From positions 1 to 64,000 of the forward strand of contig JBDZVD010000002.1 of the NCBI GenBank assembly GCA_040255525.1: a stretch of 64,000 nucleotides of DNA. Direction: 5' to 3'. The translations under genes were made by a program, and so were the position numbers. This document shows positions 55,201 through 63,119 of the stretch, piece after piece. Each line of letters starts with the position of its first letter. Position 1 is the stretch's first letter. The notes under the pieces are model-generated. The model was not told the origin of the DNA, did no database searches, and was given only the letters and a program-made list of their open reading frames with translations. Source of the stretch: Rugosimonospora sp040255525 (GTDB lineage Bacteria > Actinomycetota > Actinomycetes > Mycobacteriales > Micromonosporaceae).

Positions 55201-55585
55201 ACAGTGCCAGGGCGGCGTCCAGGGCCTCGACGGCCGCCGCCGGATCGCCGGCACGCAGCGCCGCCCGGCCGGTCCCGGCCAGCCGCTCGAACTCGTCGGC
55301 GTCCAGCCGAGCGCAGGTCAGCCGGTACCCGGTGGGTTCTCCGATCAGCGTCGCCGGGGGCGGCAGGATCCGGCGCAGACGGGACACCAGGGCCTGAAGG
55401 GCGTTGATCGCCGCAGCCGGTGGGGAGTCACCCCAGACGGCGTCGATCAGGGCGCCGCTGTCCACCAGCCGGCCCCCGGCCAGCGCGAGGCGGATCACCA
55501 GGGTCCGCAGGCGGGGGCCGTTGAGGTCGACCGGCCCGCCCTCGTCGTCGGTGACCGCCAGCGGTCCCAGGATCGCCACCCGCAC
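52289..55585 (-). CDS. AfsR/SARP-type transcriptional activator with NB-ARC ATPase and TPR-like region
   Basis: 1098 residues. N-terminal OmpR-like winged helix (VAILGPLAVTDDEGGPVDLNG, SGALIDAVWGDSPPAAAINALQALVSRLRRIL), BTAD domain with DADEFERLAGTGRAAL and repeated helical pairs, then an NB-ARC ATPase: Walker A VGPGGAGKTRLATEAA, Walker B ALLILDNCEHLV, RILATSREPL. The remaining ~550 residues are helical (TPR-like, with LRWAIDSGEAEIAL and WLKQAVDLPGE). Such proteins activate secondary-metabolite genes in response to phosphorylation or ATP state. It is convergent with the drr-like exporter and the last ~60 residues are low-complexity. Confidence 0.88.
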   Translation of the reverse strand: MRVAILGPLAVTDDEGGPVDLNGPRLRTLVIRLALAGGRLVDSGALIDAVWGDSPPAAAINALQALVSRLRRILPPPATLIGEPTGYRLTCARLDADEFERLAGTGRAALRAGDPAAAVEALDAALALCRGPALIDAANAGFARAAGTRLTELRLAATEDRIEAELALGVDPAGPIGKLAELTAGYPLRERPHELLMRALAGNGRGAEAVAVYAKLRATLADELGADPSPELAELNRAILRGWSGAARRPRGPDTPRAGDSRRPERPRPAGNLPGALTSFVGREADLARLDALLAAHRLVTLVGPGGAGKTRLATEAARARTDRLPGGAWLIELAPVRLPDKVPQAVAESLRPHDAGLIEPAGGRDIQEHLIDQLSGREALLILDNCEHLVGACAEFAERILSACPQVRILATSREPLAITAETLCPVGPLATPPGPVGADAAMAFPAVRLLADRAGAVRPGFTVGPDNVGDVVEICRRLDGLPLAIELAAARLRSLPTGQVAARLGDRFRLLTGGSRTALPRHQTLLAVVEWSWDLLDEAERRLARRLSVFLDGATLDAVEEVCDGDPATLGGLVDKSLVTLSDEDGRYRMLETIRDYAGARLAEAGEADAVRRAHARYVLALAETAEPRLRTGEQLVWLERLATERDNLAGALRWAIDSGEAEIALRLTGALGWNWVLRGQHAEAVDWLKQAVDLPGEVPAQVRGCARLHLAMNLMATGDADGSREMYGRIQGLDPDIHPLVAVGEVLSAVVTKDEERALATLPAALNHPDPWARGLGLAVRGWLSQQKGDPDAAERDLLQAQDIFEPLGDRWASTVVMTSLAESRSMRGDHAGAIEAHRSAFALTEQMHNGEDDQAATLFQLIWERLRAGDLAGARDDLDLAERLLRDATGGGSLALLGLMRGDVARGSGDLALARSEYEKCLDGLRGVSGMQPDAPLFALFGLVWVSVAQGDLPAAERYQGDIAALCEGTFNQPLVARAAETLAALLAARGDLAGAARALASAESLRGRPDLGSPDVAGVVEAARAGLGTERYAAEYAAGLAEPVGIAPPGATDRVEPPGGAPATRPGTATGGTRPAGAPASAQPAGTPVPSAG

Positions 55586-55645
55586 GAGTACAGTCTCTCA
55601 TTTCCCCGGTACGCATCGGCCTTCCGATTCTGGCAGGCTAGGAGC

Positions 55646-56485
55646 GTGCTGACGGTTCCCGCCCGGCTGCTCGGGGACGCCGAACGGATGGCTGTGGAGC
55701 GGCTCCTCGACCGCGATCCGTATGCCGCCGCGCAGGTGGCCGAGCAGGTCGCCGCGTTCGGACTGGCCTGGTGGCGGACCGAGGCGCGGGTGTTCGGCTA
55801 TGGCAGCCGGCGGCACCTCCAGTCGCTGTGCTGGCTGGGCAACAACCTGATCCCGGTGCACGCGACGCCTCCGGCCGTGGCCGCGTTCGCCGAACTCGCC
55901 GGGCTCAACGGCCGGACCTGCTCGTCGATCGTGGGCACCGCGGACGCCGTGCTCGACCTGTGGACCCGGCTCGCGCTGCACTGGGGTCCGGCCCGGGACG
56001 TGCGGCCCTGCCAGCCGCTGCTGGCCACCGCCGCGCCGCCGGTGGTGCCGCCGGATCCGCAGGTGAGAGTCGTCCGCCCGGCGGATCTGGATCTGCTGTT
56101 CCCGGCGTCGGTGGCGATGTACACCGAGGAGGTGGGCGTCTCACCCACCCTGGACGGCGGCGAGCGCGGTTACCGGGAGCGGGTCGCCGAACTGGTCCGG
56201 GCCCGCCGGGCGTACGCGCGGATCATCGACGGGAGGGTCGTGTTCAAGGCGGAGTTGGCGATCGTCACCCGGCATACCGCGCAGATCCAGGGGGTGTGGG
56301 TCGCGCCCGAGTGGCGCGGCCGGGGCCTGGCCGCGCGCGGCGTCTCCGCGGTGGTGCACGACGCGTTGCGCCGGGTGGCGCCGACGGTCAGCCTGTACGT
56401 CAACGACTACAACGAGCCCGCCCGCGCGGTTTACGCCCGGTGCGGGTTCCACCGGGTGGGTACGTTCGCCACCGTCCTGTTCTGA
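55646..56485 (+). CDS. GNAT N-acetyltransferase with DUF4081 domain
   Basis: 279 residues. An N-terminal DUF4081-like half (AERMAVERLLDRDPYAAAQVAEQVA, WLGNNLIPVHATP) then a GNAT domain: VQPVWVAPEWRGRGLAARGVSAV-like core (here GVWVAPEWRGRGLAARG) and the acetyl-CoA region NDYNEPARAVYARCGFHRVG. In mycobacteria this gene follows ispG directly; here the PadR/ABC/AfsR cassette separates them. The acceptor substrate is unknown. Confidence 0.88.
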   Translation: MLTVPARLLGDAERMAVERLLDRDPYAAAQVAEQVAAFGLAWWRTEARVFGYGSRRHLQSLCWLGNNLIPVHATPPAVAAFAELAGLNGRTCSSIVGTADAVLDLWTRLALHWGPARDVRPCQPLLATAAPPVVPPDPQVRVVRPADLDLLFPASVAMYTEEVGVSPTLDGGERGYRERVAELVRARRAYARIIDGRVVFKAELAIVTRHTAQIQGVWVAPEWRGRGLAARGVSAVVHDALRRVAPTVSLYVNDYNEPARAVYARCGFHRVGTFATVLF

Positions 56486-56605
56486 TTCCCAGCATGTGAG
56501 AGCCGCGCCCCGAATGCGCTCCCACCCGGCCCGGCCGGACCGACGATCGTTCGAAACGTTCCGCAGACTCCGCCGCCAGCGCCGCGACCAGTGAGGTGAC
56601 TCCCG

Positions 56606-57175
56606 ATGGGGCAGGTCGTCAAGAAGGTCTCCGAGAACAGGACGCGCTACATCTGGTATCCGGGGGAGAAGAAGGAGTGGGTCCGGGCCGCCTGGGCGCT
56701 GGCGGTCGGCGGGGCCGTGTACGGTGCGCTCGCGCTCGGCACGCACCGGACTCTGCTCGCGGCGACCACCGGTACGTCGCTCACCGTCGCCCTGGCCGGG
56801 TTCAACCTCGGTCGGCGGGACTTCCGGGAGACCAGGGACTTCCCGGAGCCGGGTGGTGGGGGCGGCCGGCGCGCGGCCGCGGCGCCCGCCGGGCGGGCGG
56901 TCTGGCGGGGGCTGGTGGCCGGCATCGGTGGCGCGGTCGCCGCGCTGCTCGTCGCGAATCTCGCGGCGCGGGGCTTCCTGGCGAACTGGGTACTGCCGGC
57001 GGTACCGGCCGTGATCGGCGCACTCGCGCACCAGGGCGGGATGCTGTACGAGCGGCTCGGCCGCGCCGGCAAGCCGGCCGGCCTCCCGCCGGTCCCCCCG
57101 GCTCAGTCGCGCACCCGCGAACGGTCCGGAGCTGTGTCGACTCCCGGGCCAGACCTCGATCCCGCGGCGGATTGA
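56606..57175 (+). CDS. Membrane protein of unknown function
   Basis: 189 residues. Basic N-terminus (GQVVKKVSENRTRYIWYPGEKKEW), then two membrane helices (AWALAVGGAVYGALAL and TLLAATTGTSLTVALAGFNLG), a Gly/Arg linker and a second pair (GLVAGIGGAVAALLVANLAA, ANWVLPAVPAVIGALAH). A Pro-rich tail ends it. No family recognised; four helices and the size recall small actinobacterial membrane proteins. Bases 56486-56605 show nothing clear. Confidence 0.65.
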   Translation: MGQVVKKVSENRTRYIWYPGEKKEWVRAAWALAVGGAVYGALALGTHRTLLAATTGTSLTVALAGFNLGRRDFRETRDFPEPGGGGGRRAAAAPAGRAVWRGLVAGIGGAVAALLVANLAARGFLANWVLPAVPAVIGALAHQGGMLYERLGRAGKPAGLPPVPPAQSRTRERSGAVSTPGPDLDPAAD

Positions 57176-57208
57176 CGCACGAAACGGCGTGGTAGTAGAC
57201 CTTGGGGG

Positions 57209-57837
57209 GTGGACAGCATCGCCCCACCGCTTTCCATCGAGGCGCTGCGGGTGGAGGTTGATGCCGGCGCCATCGACACCGTGGTGGTGGGCATCGCCGA
57301 CATGCAGGGACGGTTGCAGGGCAAGCGGTTCCACGCGCGGCACTTCCTGGACGAGGTGCTCGCCCACGGCACCGAGGGGTGCAACTACCCGCTCGCGGTC
57401 GACGTGGAGATGAACACCGTCGAGGGGTACGCGATGTCGTCGTGGTCGGCCGGGTACGGCGACTTCGTCCTGCTGTACGCGCCGAACGTCAACTCGTACA
57501 AGCGGTACCAGCCGGGATCGTTAACCGGGTACCGGGCGGGGACGTCAACCCGTACCTCGCCCTGGCCGGCATGGTGGCCGGCGCGATTCACGGGATCGAG
57601 CACGACCTGAGCCTGGAGGACGCGTACCCGGGCGACGCGTACCACGACGCCTCGGCCCCGCGGGTACCGGCGAACCTGCGCGACGCGGCCGCGCTGTGGG
57701 AGGGCTCGACGCTGGCCCGCTCCTCGTTCGGCGACGAGGTGGTGGAGCACTACGCCAACAACGCGCGGGTCGAACTGGCCGCGTTCGACGCCGCGGTGAC
57801 CGACTGGGAGCTGTACCGCGGCTTCGAACGCTTGTGA
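57209..57837 (+). pseudogene. Glutamine synthetase-like gene with two internal deletions
   Basis: The N-terminal part (IEALRVEVDAGAIDTVVVGIADMQGRLQGKRF, then AVDVEMNTVEGYAMSSWSAGYGDF) is a GS N-domain of the GlnA3/GlnA4 gamma-glutamylpolyamine-synthetase group. It jumps from GYGDF to LLYAPNVNSYKRYQPGS, losing roughly 200 residues of catalytic core. A second deletion directly after removes about 30 more residues and changes frame, so the ending VNRVPGGDVNPYLALAGMVAG is read one base off from the first part. All active-site Glu/His sets are gone. It is a non-functional remnant that still resembles a GS at both ends. Confidence 0.8.
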
Positions 57838-57943
57838 GGCGACTGGTCCGCTGGCGAGGCGCGGTGCCCGGTGCGAGAGGCGCGCTGACGCGGCCGGGGC
57901 CGGCCACGACGGGACCGGGCGAGGAAGGGTTTCGGGACAGCAC

Positions 57944-58416
57944 ATGGATCTGCGCAACCCGGCGACCGGGGAGGTGGTCGCCACCGTGGCGTCGAGCACG
58001 GTCGAGCAGGCCGATGCCGCGATCGACCGTGCGAAGGGGGCGTTCGAGTCCTGGCGGAAAGTCGCGCCCGGCGAGCGTGCCGGACTGCTGCGCCGGTTCG
58101 CGTCCCTTGTGGACGGGCACATCGAGGAGCTGGCCGCCATCGAGGTGCGAAACTCCGGTCACACCATCGGCAACGCGCGGTGGGAGGCGGGCAACGTCCG
58201 GGACGTGCTGAACTACTACGCCGGTGCGGCGGAACGGCTGTCCGGGCGGCAGATCCCGGTACCGGGTGGGCTGGACGTCACGTTCCACGAACCGTACGGC
58301 GTGGTCGGCATCATCGCCCCGTGGAACTTCCCGATGCCGATCGCCGGCTGGGGTTTCGCGCCAACACGTTCGTGGTGGACGGCGGCATCACCGGGGCGTA
58401 CGTGACGCCGCTATGA
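57944..58416 (+). pseudogene. Aldehyde dehydrogenase N-terminus fused out of frame to an SDR C-terminus
   Basis: The first ~137 codons are a normal aldehyde dehydrogenase start (MDLRNPATGEVVATVASSTVEQADAAI..., GVVGIIAPWNFPMPIAGWGF). The similarity stops at about 58358. Then, in another frame, a ~16-codon piece ends NTFVVDGGITGAYVTPL, the typical C-terminal peptide of SDR 3-oxoacyl reductase-like proteins. A deletion from the middle of the dehydrogenase to the end of the next SDR gene explains it. The ALDH catalytic Cys/Glu and NAD fold are absent, so it is a pseudogene. Confidence 0.8.
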
Positions 58417-59096
58417 GTTCCGGTCCCCGCCCGGTCATCGGCGTCACCTGCTACGTCGAGGACGCCGCCTGGGGTGCCTGGCACACCACGGCGGCCCTCC
58501 TCCCGTACAGCTACGTGCGCCAGCTCACCGCGGCCGGAGCCCGGGCGGTCCTGCTGCCGTACACCGGCGGCGACGCCCCCGACGGTTGCGGGCACGCCCC
58601 GGCGGAACCGGTCGCGGACCTGCTGGACGCGGCGCTGCACGCCGACCTGCCGGTGCTCGGCGTGTGCCGGGGCATGCAACTGCTCGCCGTCGCGGCCGGC
58701 GGCTCGTTGTACCAGCACCTGCCGGAGGTCTGCGGTCACGAGCGGCACCAGCCGGCACCCGGCCGGTACGGCGATCATCCGGTCACGGTGGTGGAGGGTT
58801 CGACGTTGCACGCGATCCTCGGTCCGGCCCCGCACGTGAACTCCTACCATCACCAGGCGGTGGCCGACCCCGGCACGCTCACGGTGACCGCCCGGGCCGG
58901 CGACGGGGTGATCGAGGCGGTCGAGGATCCGGCGCGGCGGTTCGTCCTCGGCGTCCAGTGGCATCCCGAGGAGCTGGCCGACCTCCGGCTGTTCGAGGCG
59001 TTTGTGGATGCGGCGCAGTTCACAGTCCGGGCCGCGCCGGTGCTGGGAGGATCGGGTCATGCGCGCGGCGTACATCGAACGTCTCGGCCCGGTTGA
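58413..59096 (+). CDS. Class I glutamine amidotransferase (PuuD-like) with an internal in-frame deletion
   Basis: 227 residues. Catalytic Cys is in LGVCRGMQLLAVAAGG and the His-Glu pair in GVQWHPEELADLR. Between LLPYTGGDAPDG and LLDAALHADLPV there are only ~20 residues where PuuD-like enzymes have ~65, so the loop carrying the oxyanion-hole Gly-Gly (LSGGxDxxP) seems to be missing. Activity is doubtful. ATG 58413 overlaps the ALDH/SDR remnant's stop (ATGA). The 3' end overlaps the quinone oxidoreductase start by 38 bases. In mycobacteria a gene of this kind sits between glnA4 and aldC. Whether it is a pseudogene is open. Confidence 0.65.
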   Translation: MSSGPRPVIGVTCYVEDAAWGAWHTTAALLPYSYVRQLTAAGARAVLLPYTGGDAPDGCGHAPAEPVADLLDAALHADLPVLGVCRGMQLLAVAAGGSLYQHLPEVCGHERHQPAPGRYGDHPVTVVEGSTLHAILGPAPHVNSYHHQAVADPGTLTVTARAGDGVIEAVEDPARRFVLGVQWHPEELADLRLFEAFVDAAQFTVRAAPVLGGSGHARGVHRTSRPG

Positions 59097-60045
59097 CGAG
59101 ATCCGGGTCGGGCAGCTGCCCGACCCGCGCCCGGGCCCCGACGGCGTGCTGGTCCGCGTCGCGGCCACCACCGTCAACCCGGTGGACACCTTCATCCGCT
59201 CCGGCGCCTGGCGTACCCCGGTCGAGTTCCCGTTCGTGATCGGGCGTGACTTCGTCGGTACGGTCGTGGAGACCGGTGCCGGCGTAATCGGCTTCTGGCC
59301 CGGCGACCCGGTCTGGTGCAACAGCCTCGGGCACGCCGGCCGGCAGGGCGCGGCGGCGGAACTGGCGGTGGTACCGGCGGACCGGCTCTACCACCTGCCG
59401 CCCGGGGTACCGGCGCAGGCCGTCACCGTGTTCCACCCCGCCGCGACCGCGTACCTGGCGCTGTTCACGCACGGCCGGCTCCGGGCCGGCGAGACCGTGG
59501 TCGTGATCGGCGGGGGTGGCAACGTGGGCGGGGCAGCCGTCCGGTTCGCCGCCGGGGCGGGCGCGCGGGTCGTTGCCGTCGCCCGGAGCAGTGACGCGGA
59601 TCACTGCCGGAGCCTGGGCGCGGCGGAGGTCGTCGACTACCGCGATCCCGGCTGGGTGGACGCCGTCCGCCGCGCCGCGCCGGACGGGGTGGGCCTGTAC
59701 CTCGACTCGGCCGGCCGGAACGATCTGGCCACCGCGCTCGACCTGCTCGCCTGGCGGGGACGGGTCGTGGTGGTCGCCGGGATGGCGACCCGGCCGGCCG
59801 TGCCGGCGGCGAGTTTGTACCTGCGGGACGCGACCATCACGGGTTTCGTGATCTCGCGAGCGACCGTGGCGGAGCTGGCCGAAGCGGCGGAGGGGATCAA
59901 CCGGCTGCTCGCGGACGGCTCGCTGCGCTCCCGCGCGGTGGACCGGTTGCCGCTGCGCGAGGCGGCCGAGTCGCACCGCCGGCAGGAGGCCGGCGAGCTG
60001 CACGGCCGGCGCGTCGTGGTGGAGATCGGCACGCTCGGCCGGTAA
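59059..60045 (+). CDS. Zinc-independent alcohol dehydrogenase / quinone oxidoreductase
   Basis: 328 residues, MDR fold. Start MRAAYIERLGPVDEIRVGQLPDP; NAD(P) loop VVIGGGGNVGGAAVRFAAGAG (GxGxxG-like); NP motifs VNPVDTFIRSG and PFVIGRDFVGTVVE. No zinc ligands, so quinone oxidoreductase-like. ATG 59059 follows GGGAGGATCGGTC. It overlaps the preceding amidotransferase end. Function beyond NADPH-dependent reduction is unknown. Confidence 0.85.
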   Translation: MRAAYIERLGPVDEIRVGQLPDPRPGPDGVLVRVAATTVNPVDTFIRSGAWRTPVEFPFVIGRDFVGTVVETGAGVIGFWPGDPVWCNSLGHAGRQGAAAELAVVPADRLYHLPPGVPAQAVTVFHPAATAYLALFTHGRLRAGETVVVIGGGGNVGGAAVRFAAGAGARVVAVARSSDADHCRSLGAAEVVDYRDPGWVDAVRRAAPDGVGLYLDSAGRNDLATALDLLAWRGRVVVVAGMATRPAVPAASLYLRDATITGFVISRATVAELAEAAEGINRLLADGSLRSRAVDRLPLREAAESHRRQEAGELHGRRVVVEIGTLGR

Positions 60046-60075
60046 ACCGGCTTGCCACGGGAGGATGCTGAACAG

Positions 60076-60693
60076 GTGAAGCTGCACCCAGAGATCGACG
60101 ACCGGTTGCGGGAGTTCATCCTGGCCCAGCCGGTGTTCTTCGTCGGTACCGCGCCGTCCGATGTGGACGGCCACGTGAACGTGTCGCCGAAGGGCCTCGC
60201 CGGCAGCCTTGCCGTGCTCGGGCCGCACCGGGTGGCGTACCTGGACTACGGCGGCAGCGGCGCGGAGACTGCCGCGCACCTTCGCGACAACGGCCGGATC
60301 GTCCTGATGTTCTGTGCCTTCGACGGGCCGCCCAACGTCGTCCGGCTTCACGGCCGCGGCCGGGTCCACCTACCCGGCGAACCGGGCTTCGACGCCCTGC
60401 TGGACGCGTTCGGCGGCGCCGCGCCCCAGCCGGGCCTGCGCACCATCGTCGAGGTCGAGGTGAGCCGGGTCAGTGACTCGTGCGGGTTCTCCGTGCCGCT
60501 GATGACCTTCCAGGGCGACCGCGACCTGCTGCCCCGGTACTGGGAGCGGAAGACGCCGGAGGAGATCCGGGCATACCAGGCAAATAAGAATTCGACCAGC
60601 ATCGACGGCCTTCCCGCCCTCGACCCGGCCGGGCCGGACCCCGCGGTACCCGCCGGACAGATCACCCGGCGACCGGGTCCGCCCGCTGGATAG
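60076..60693 (+). CDS. Pyridoxamine 5'-phosphate oxidase-family (FMN-binding) protein
   Basis: 205 residues. Split-barrel FMN fold: LREFILAQPVFFVGTAPSDVDGHVNVSPKG and VAYLDYGGSGAETAAHLRDNGRIVLMFCAFDGPPNVVRLHGRGRV. Such proteins are often flavin/F420-linked reductases in actinobacteria; the partner is unknown. GTG 60076 is preferred over TTG 60052 because GGGAGGA at 60059-60065 is better spaced. It is closely followed by map (9 bases). Confidence 0.8.
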   Translation: MKLHPEIDDRLREFILAQPVFFVGTAPSDVDGHVNVSPKGLAGSLAVLGPHRVAYLDYGGSGAETAAHLRDNGRIVLMFCAFDGPPNVVRLHGRGRVHLPGEPGFDALLDAFGGAAPQPGLRTIVEVEVSRVSDSCGFSVPLMTFQGDRDLLPRYWERKTPEEIRAYQANKNSTSIDGLPALDPAGPDPAVPAGQITRRPGPPAG

Positions 60694-60702
60694 GCTTGGG
60701 CC

Positions 60703-61560
60703 ATGGACGTCCGCGCTGCGCTCACCCCTGGCACGATCGGCCCCTGGCGGCAGGTACCTTCCAGCATCCCCCGCCCCGAGTACGTCGGGAAGAAGCGGCC
60801 GAAGGCGTACACCGGCTCGCACGTCCAGCGCCCCGAGACGATCGAGAAGATGCGGGTCGCCGGGCGCCTGGCCGCGCAGGCCACCGCGCTGGCCGGGGAG
60901 CACTGCAAGCCGGGTGTGACCACCGACGAGATCGACCGCGTGGTCCACGAATTCCTCTGCGACCACGGCGCCTACCCGTCCACCCTCGGCTACCGGGGCT
61001 TCCCGAAGTCCTGCTGCACCTCGCTGAACGAGGTGATCTGCCACGGCATCCCGGACTCCACGGTGATCGAGGACGGCGACATCATCAATGTCGACGTCAC
61101 CGCGTACCTCGACGGGGTCCACGGTGACACGGACGCCACGTTCTGTGTCGGCGAGGTCAGCGAGGAGGCGCGGCTGCTGGTCGAGCGCACCCACGAGGCG
61201 ATGATGCGGGCGATCAGGTCCGTCGCTCCGGGCCGCTCGATCAATGTGATCGGGCGGGTCATCGAGGCGTACGCGAAGCGGTTCGGTTACGGTGTGGTAC
61301 GCGACTTCACCGGTCACGGCATCGGGGAGGCGTTCCACAGCGGGCTCTACATCCCGCACTACGACAACCCGGCACTGACCACCACCATGGAGGTCGGCAT
61401 GACCTTCACCATCGAGCCGATGATCACCCTCGGTACCCACGAGTACGAGATGTGGTCCGACGGCTGGACCGTCGTGACCCGGGACCGCAGGTGGACCGCG
61501 CAGTTCGAACACACCCTCGTGGTCACCGAGGACGGCGCCGACATCCTCACCCTGCCATGA
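60703..61560 (+). CDS. map: Methionine aminopeptidase, type Ic
   Basis: 285 residues. A ~35-residue N-terminal extension (SIPRPEYVGKKRPKAYTG, the SH3-binding-like linker of actinobacterial MapB) precedes the pita-bread fold: NEVICHGIPDS, ADIINVDVTAYLDGVHGDTDATF (two metal Asp), GHGIGEAFHSG (His), TIEPM (Glu) and the last Glu in QFEHTLVV. It removes N-terminal Met. In mycobacteria mapB is a neighbour of glnA4, which matches this location. ATGA overlap with the next gene. Confidence 0.95.
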   Translation: MDVRAALTPGTIGPWRQVPSSIPRPEYVGKKRPKAYTGSHVQRPETIEKMRVAGRLAAQATALAGEHCKPGVTTDEIDRVVHEFLCDHGAYPSTLGYRGFPKSCCTSLNEVICHGIPDSTVIEDGDIINVDVTAYLDGVHGDTDATFCVGEVSEEARLLVERTHEAMMRAIRSVAPGRSINVIGRVIEAYAKRFGYGVVRDFTGHGIGEAFHSGLYIPHYDNPALTTTMEVGMTFTIEPMITLGTHEYEMWSDGWTVVTRDRRWTAQFEHTLVVTEDGADILTLP

Positions 61561-62324
61561 CTCTCCCAGAGACGCCCATGACCGACCCGTTCCAACCGTT
61601 GGCCCGCTCGGACGACGCACCCCCGGCGGCTGGAGACGGCCACCACCACGCCGACGTCTCCGGCGGCTGGCTGCGCCCGGCCGTGTTCGGCGCGATGGAC
61701 GGCCTGGTGACCAACATCGCCCTCATCGCCGGTGTGGGCGGCGGCGGGGTGTCCGCGCACAACATCATCCTGACCGGGTTCGCCGGGCTGGTCGCAGGCG
61801 CCGTGTCGATGGGGATCGGCGAGTACACCAGCGTGCGCACCCAGAACGACCAGGTCGCCTTCGAGCTGGCCAAGGAACGGCGCGAGCTGGAGCACAACCC
61901 GGAAGCCGAGGCCGAGGAGCTGGCCGGGATGTGGATCCAGCGCGGCCTCCCGGCCGACCTGGCCCGGCAGGTGGCCGCCGCGGTCGGCCGGAACCCGGAC
62001 GAGGCGCTGCGCCTGCACGCCCAGGAGGAGCTCGGGGTCAACCCGGCGGAACAGCCGAGCCCGTGGGTGGCCGCGTTCTCGTCGTTCCTGTGCTTCTCGG
62101 GCGGCGCGCTGGTGCCGCTGCTGCCGTACCTCGCGGGCGCCACCGCGCTGTGGCTGGCCCTGGTCGTGGGCGGTGTGGGGCTGTTCGTCGCCGGTGCGCT
62201 GACCGCGCGCTTCACCAACCGCAAGTGGTACCTGAGCGGGCTGCGCCAGCTGGTACTGGGGCTGGCCGCGGCCGGCGCGACGTTCGGTATCGGACGGGCG
62301 ATCGGGATCAGCGGTATCGGCTGA
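61557..62324 (+). CDS. VIT1/CCC1-family Fe/Mn transporter
   Basis: 255 residues. The VIT1 signature GAMDGLVTNIALIAGVGGGG lies in the first helix; then ILTGFAGLVAGAVSMGIGEYTSVRTQ, a cytosolic metal-binding segment with Glu/Asp-rich helices, and three C-terminal helices (FSSFLCFSGGALVPLLPYL and following). It should move divalent iron/manganese into storage or out of the cytosol. It is translationally coupled to map (ATGA). Confidence 0.85.
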   Translation: MTLPETPMTDPFQPLARSDDAPPAAGDGHHHADVSGGWLRPAVFGAMDGLVTNIALIAGVGGGGVSAHNIILTGFAGLVAGAVSMGIGEYTSVRTQNDQVAFELAKERRELEHNPEAEAEELAGMWIQRGLPADLARQVAAAVGRNPDEALRLHAQEELGVNPAEQPSPWVAAFSSFLCFSGGALVPLLPYLAGATALWLALVVGGVGLFVAGALTARFTNRKWYLSGLRQLVLGLAAAGATFGIGRAIGISGIG

Positions 62325-62348
62325 CGCCCCGGTACCCGGCGGGCCGGG

Positions 62349-63056
62349 CTACCCGAACAGGTCGGCGACCGTACCGTCGACCGGCCGCCCGCGCCGGGCC
62401 AGCGCGTCCGCCTGGCTGGCGAGCCGGTCGCCGAGTTCCGGCAGGCTCAGCCCGGCGATCCCGGTGCGCCGGACCGCGTCCGCGTCGTCCCGGAAGTACG
62501 TGCGGCTCAGCAGCCCTTCCACGATGGCGGCGCTGACCCGGGCGTCGGAGAGGGCGACGAGCCCGGCGTCCACCTCGTACCAGCCGGCCAGCTGCCGGGC
62601 CCGGCCGGCCGCCGAACACGCCCGGTACCACGCCTGCACGGCCAGTGCCGTGAACTCGCCGGTGCCGGCTTCGGCGAGCCGGGCCAGGTGGGCGTCGCGC
62701 AGCGCCGGGTACCAGTCGGCCGGGTCGTAGGTCGGCCTCGTGGTCAGGTACCGGTCGGCGGACAGCGGCCACGTCGTGGACAGGGTACGGGCGTGGGCCA
62801 GGTACTCGCGGGCGCTGATCACGTCGAGGTCGACGATGCTCCCGTTGACCCGCCGGGTCGCCGGTCGCGGCCCACCCCGCTGCCCGTCCGTGACGACGAT
62901 CAGGTCCAGGTCGCTGTCCTCGGTGTCGTCGCCGTGCGCCACCGCGCCGTGCACCCCGACCGCCAGGACGTCGGCCGAGAACCGCCTGCGCACCGCGTCG
63001 GTCACCTGTTCGGCCAGCTCCCAGCGGGGGCTCGCCACGGGCGGGTTCGTCAGCAC
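62349..63056 (-). CDS. Aminoglycoside nucleotidyltransferase-like protein
   Basis: 235 residues. The nucleotidyltransferase core GVHGAVAHGDDTEDSDLDLIVV with the two metal Asp, and a following GSIVDLDVISAREYL. The C-terminal half is helical, as in kanamycin nucleotidyltransferase-type enzymes. No resistance claim is made. It is convergent with the VIT1 gene, 24 bases apart. Confidence 0.82.
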   Translation of the reverse strand: MLTNPPVASPRWELAEQVTDAVRRRFSADVLAVGVHGAVAHGDDTEDSDLDLIVVTDGQRGGPRPATRRVNGSIVDLDVISAREYLAHARTLSTTWPLSADRYLTTRPTYDPADWYPALRDAHLARLAEAGTGEFTALAVQAWYRACSAAGRARQLAGWYEVDAGLVALSDARVSAAIVEGLLSRTYFRDDADAVRRTGIAGLSLPELGDRLASQADALARRGRPVDGTVADLFG

Positions 63057-63119
63057 GCCGCCATTGTGCCCCGGTGAGTGCTCGCCGGCGCGCAGGAACG
63101 CGGCCGCTGCCGGTACAGA

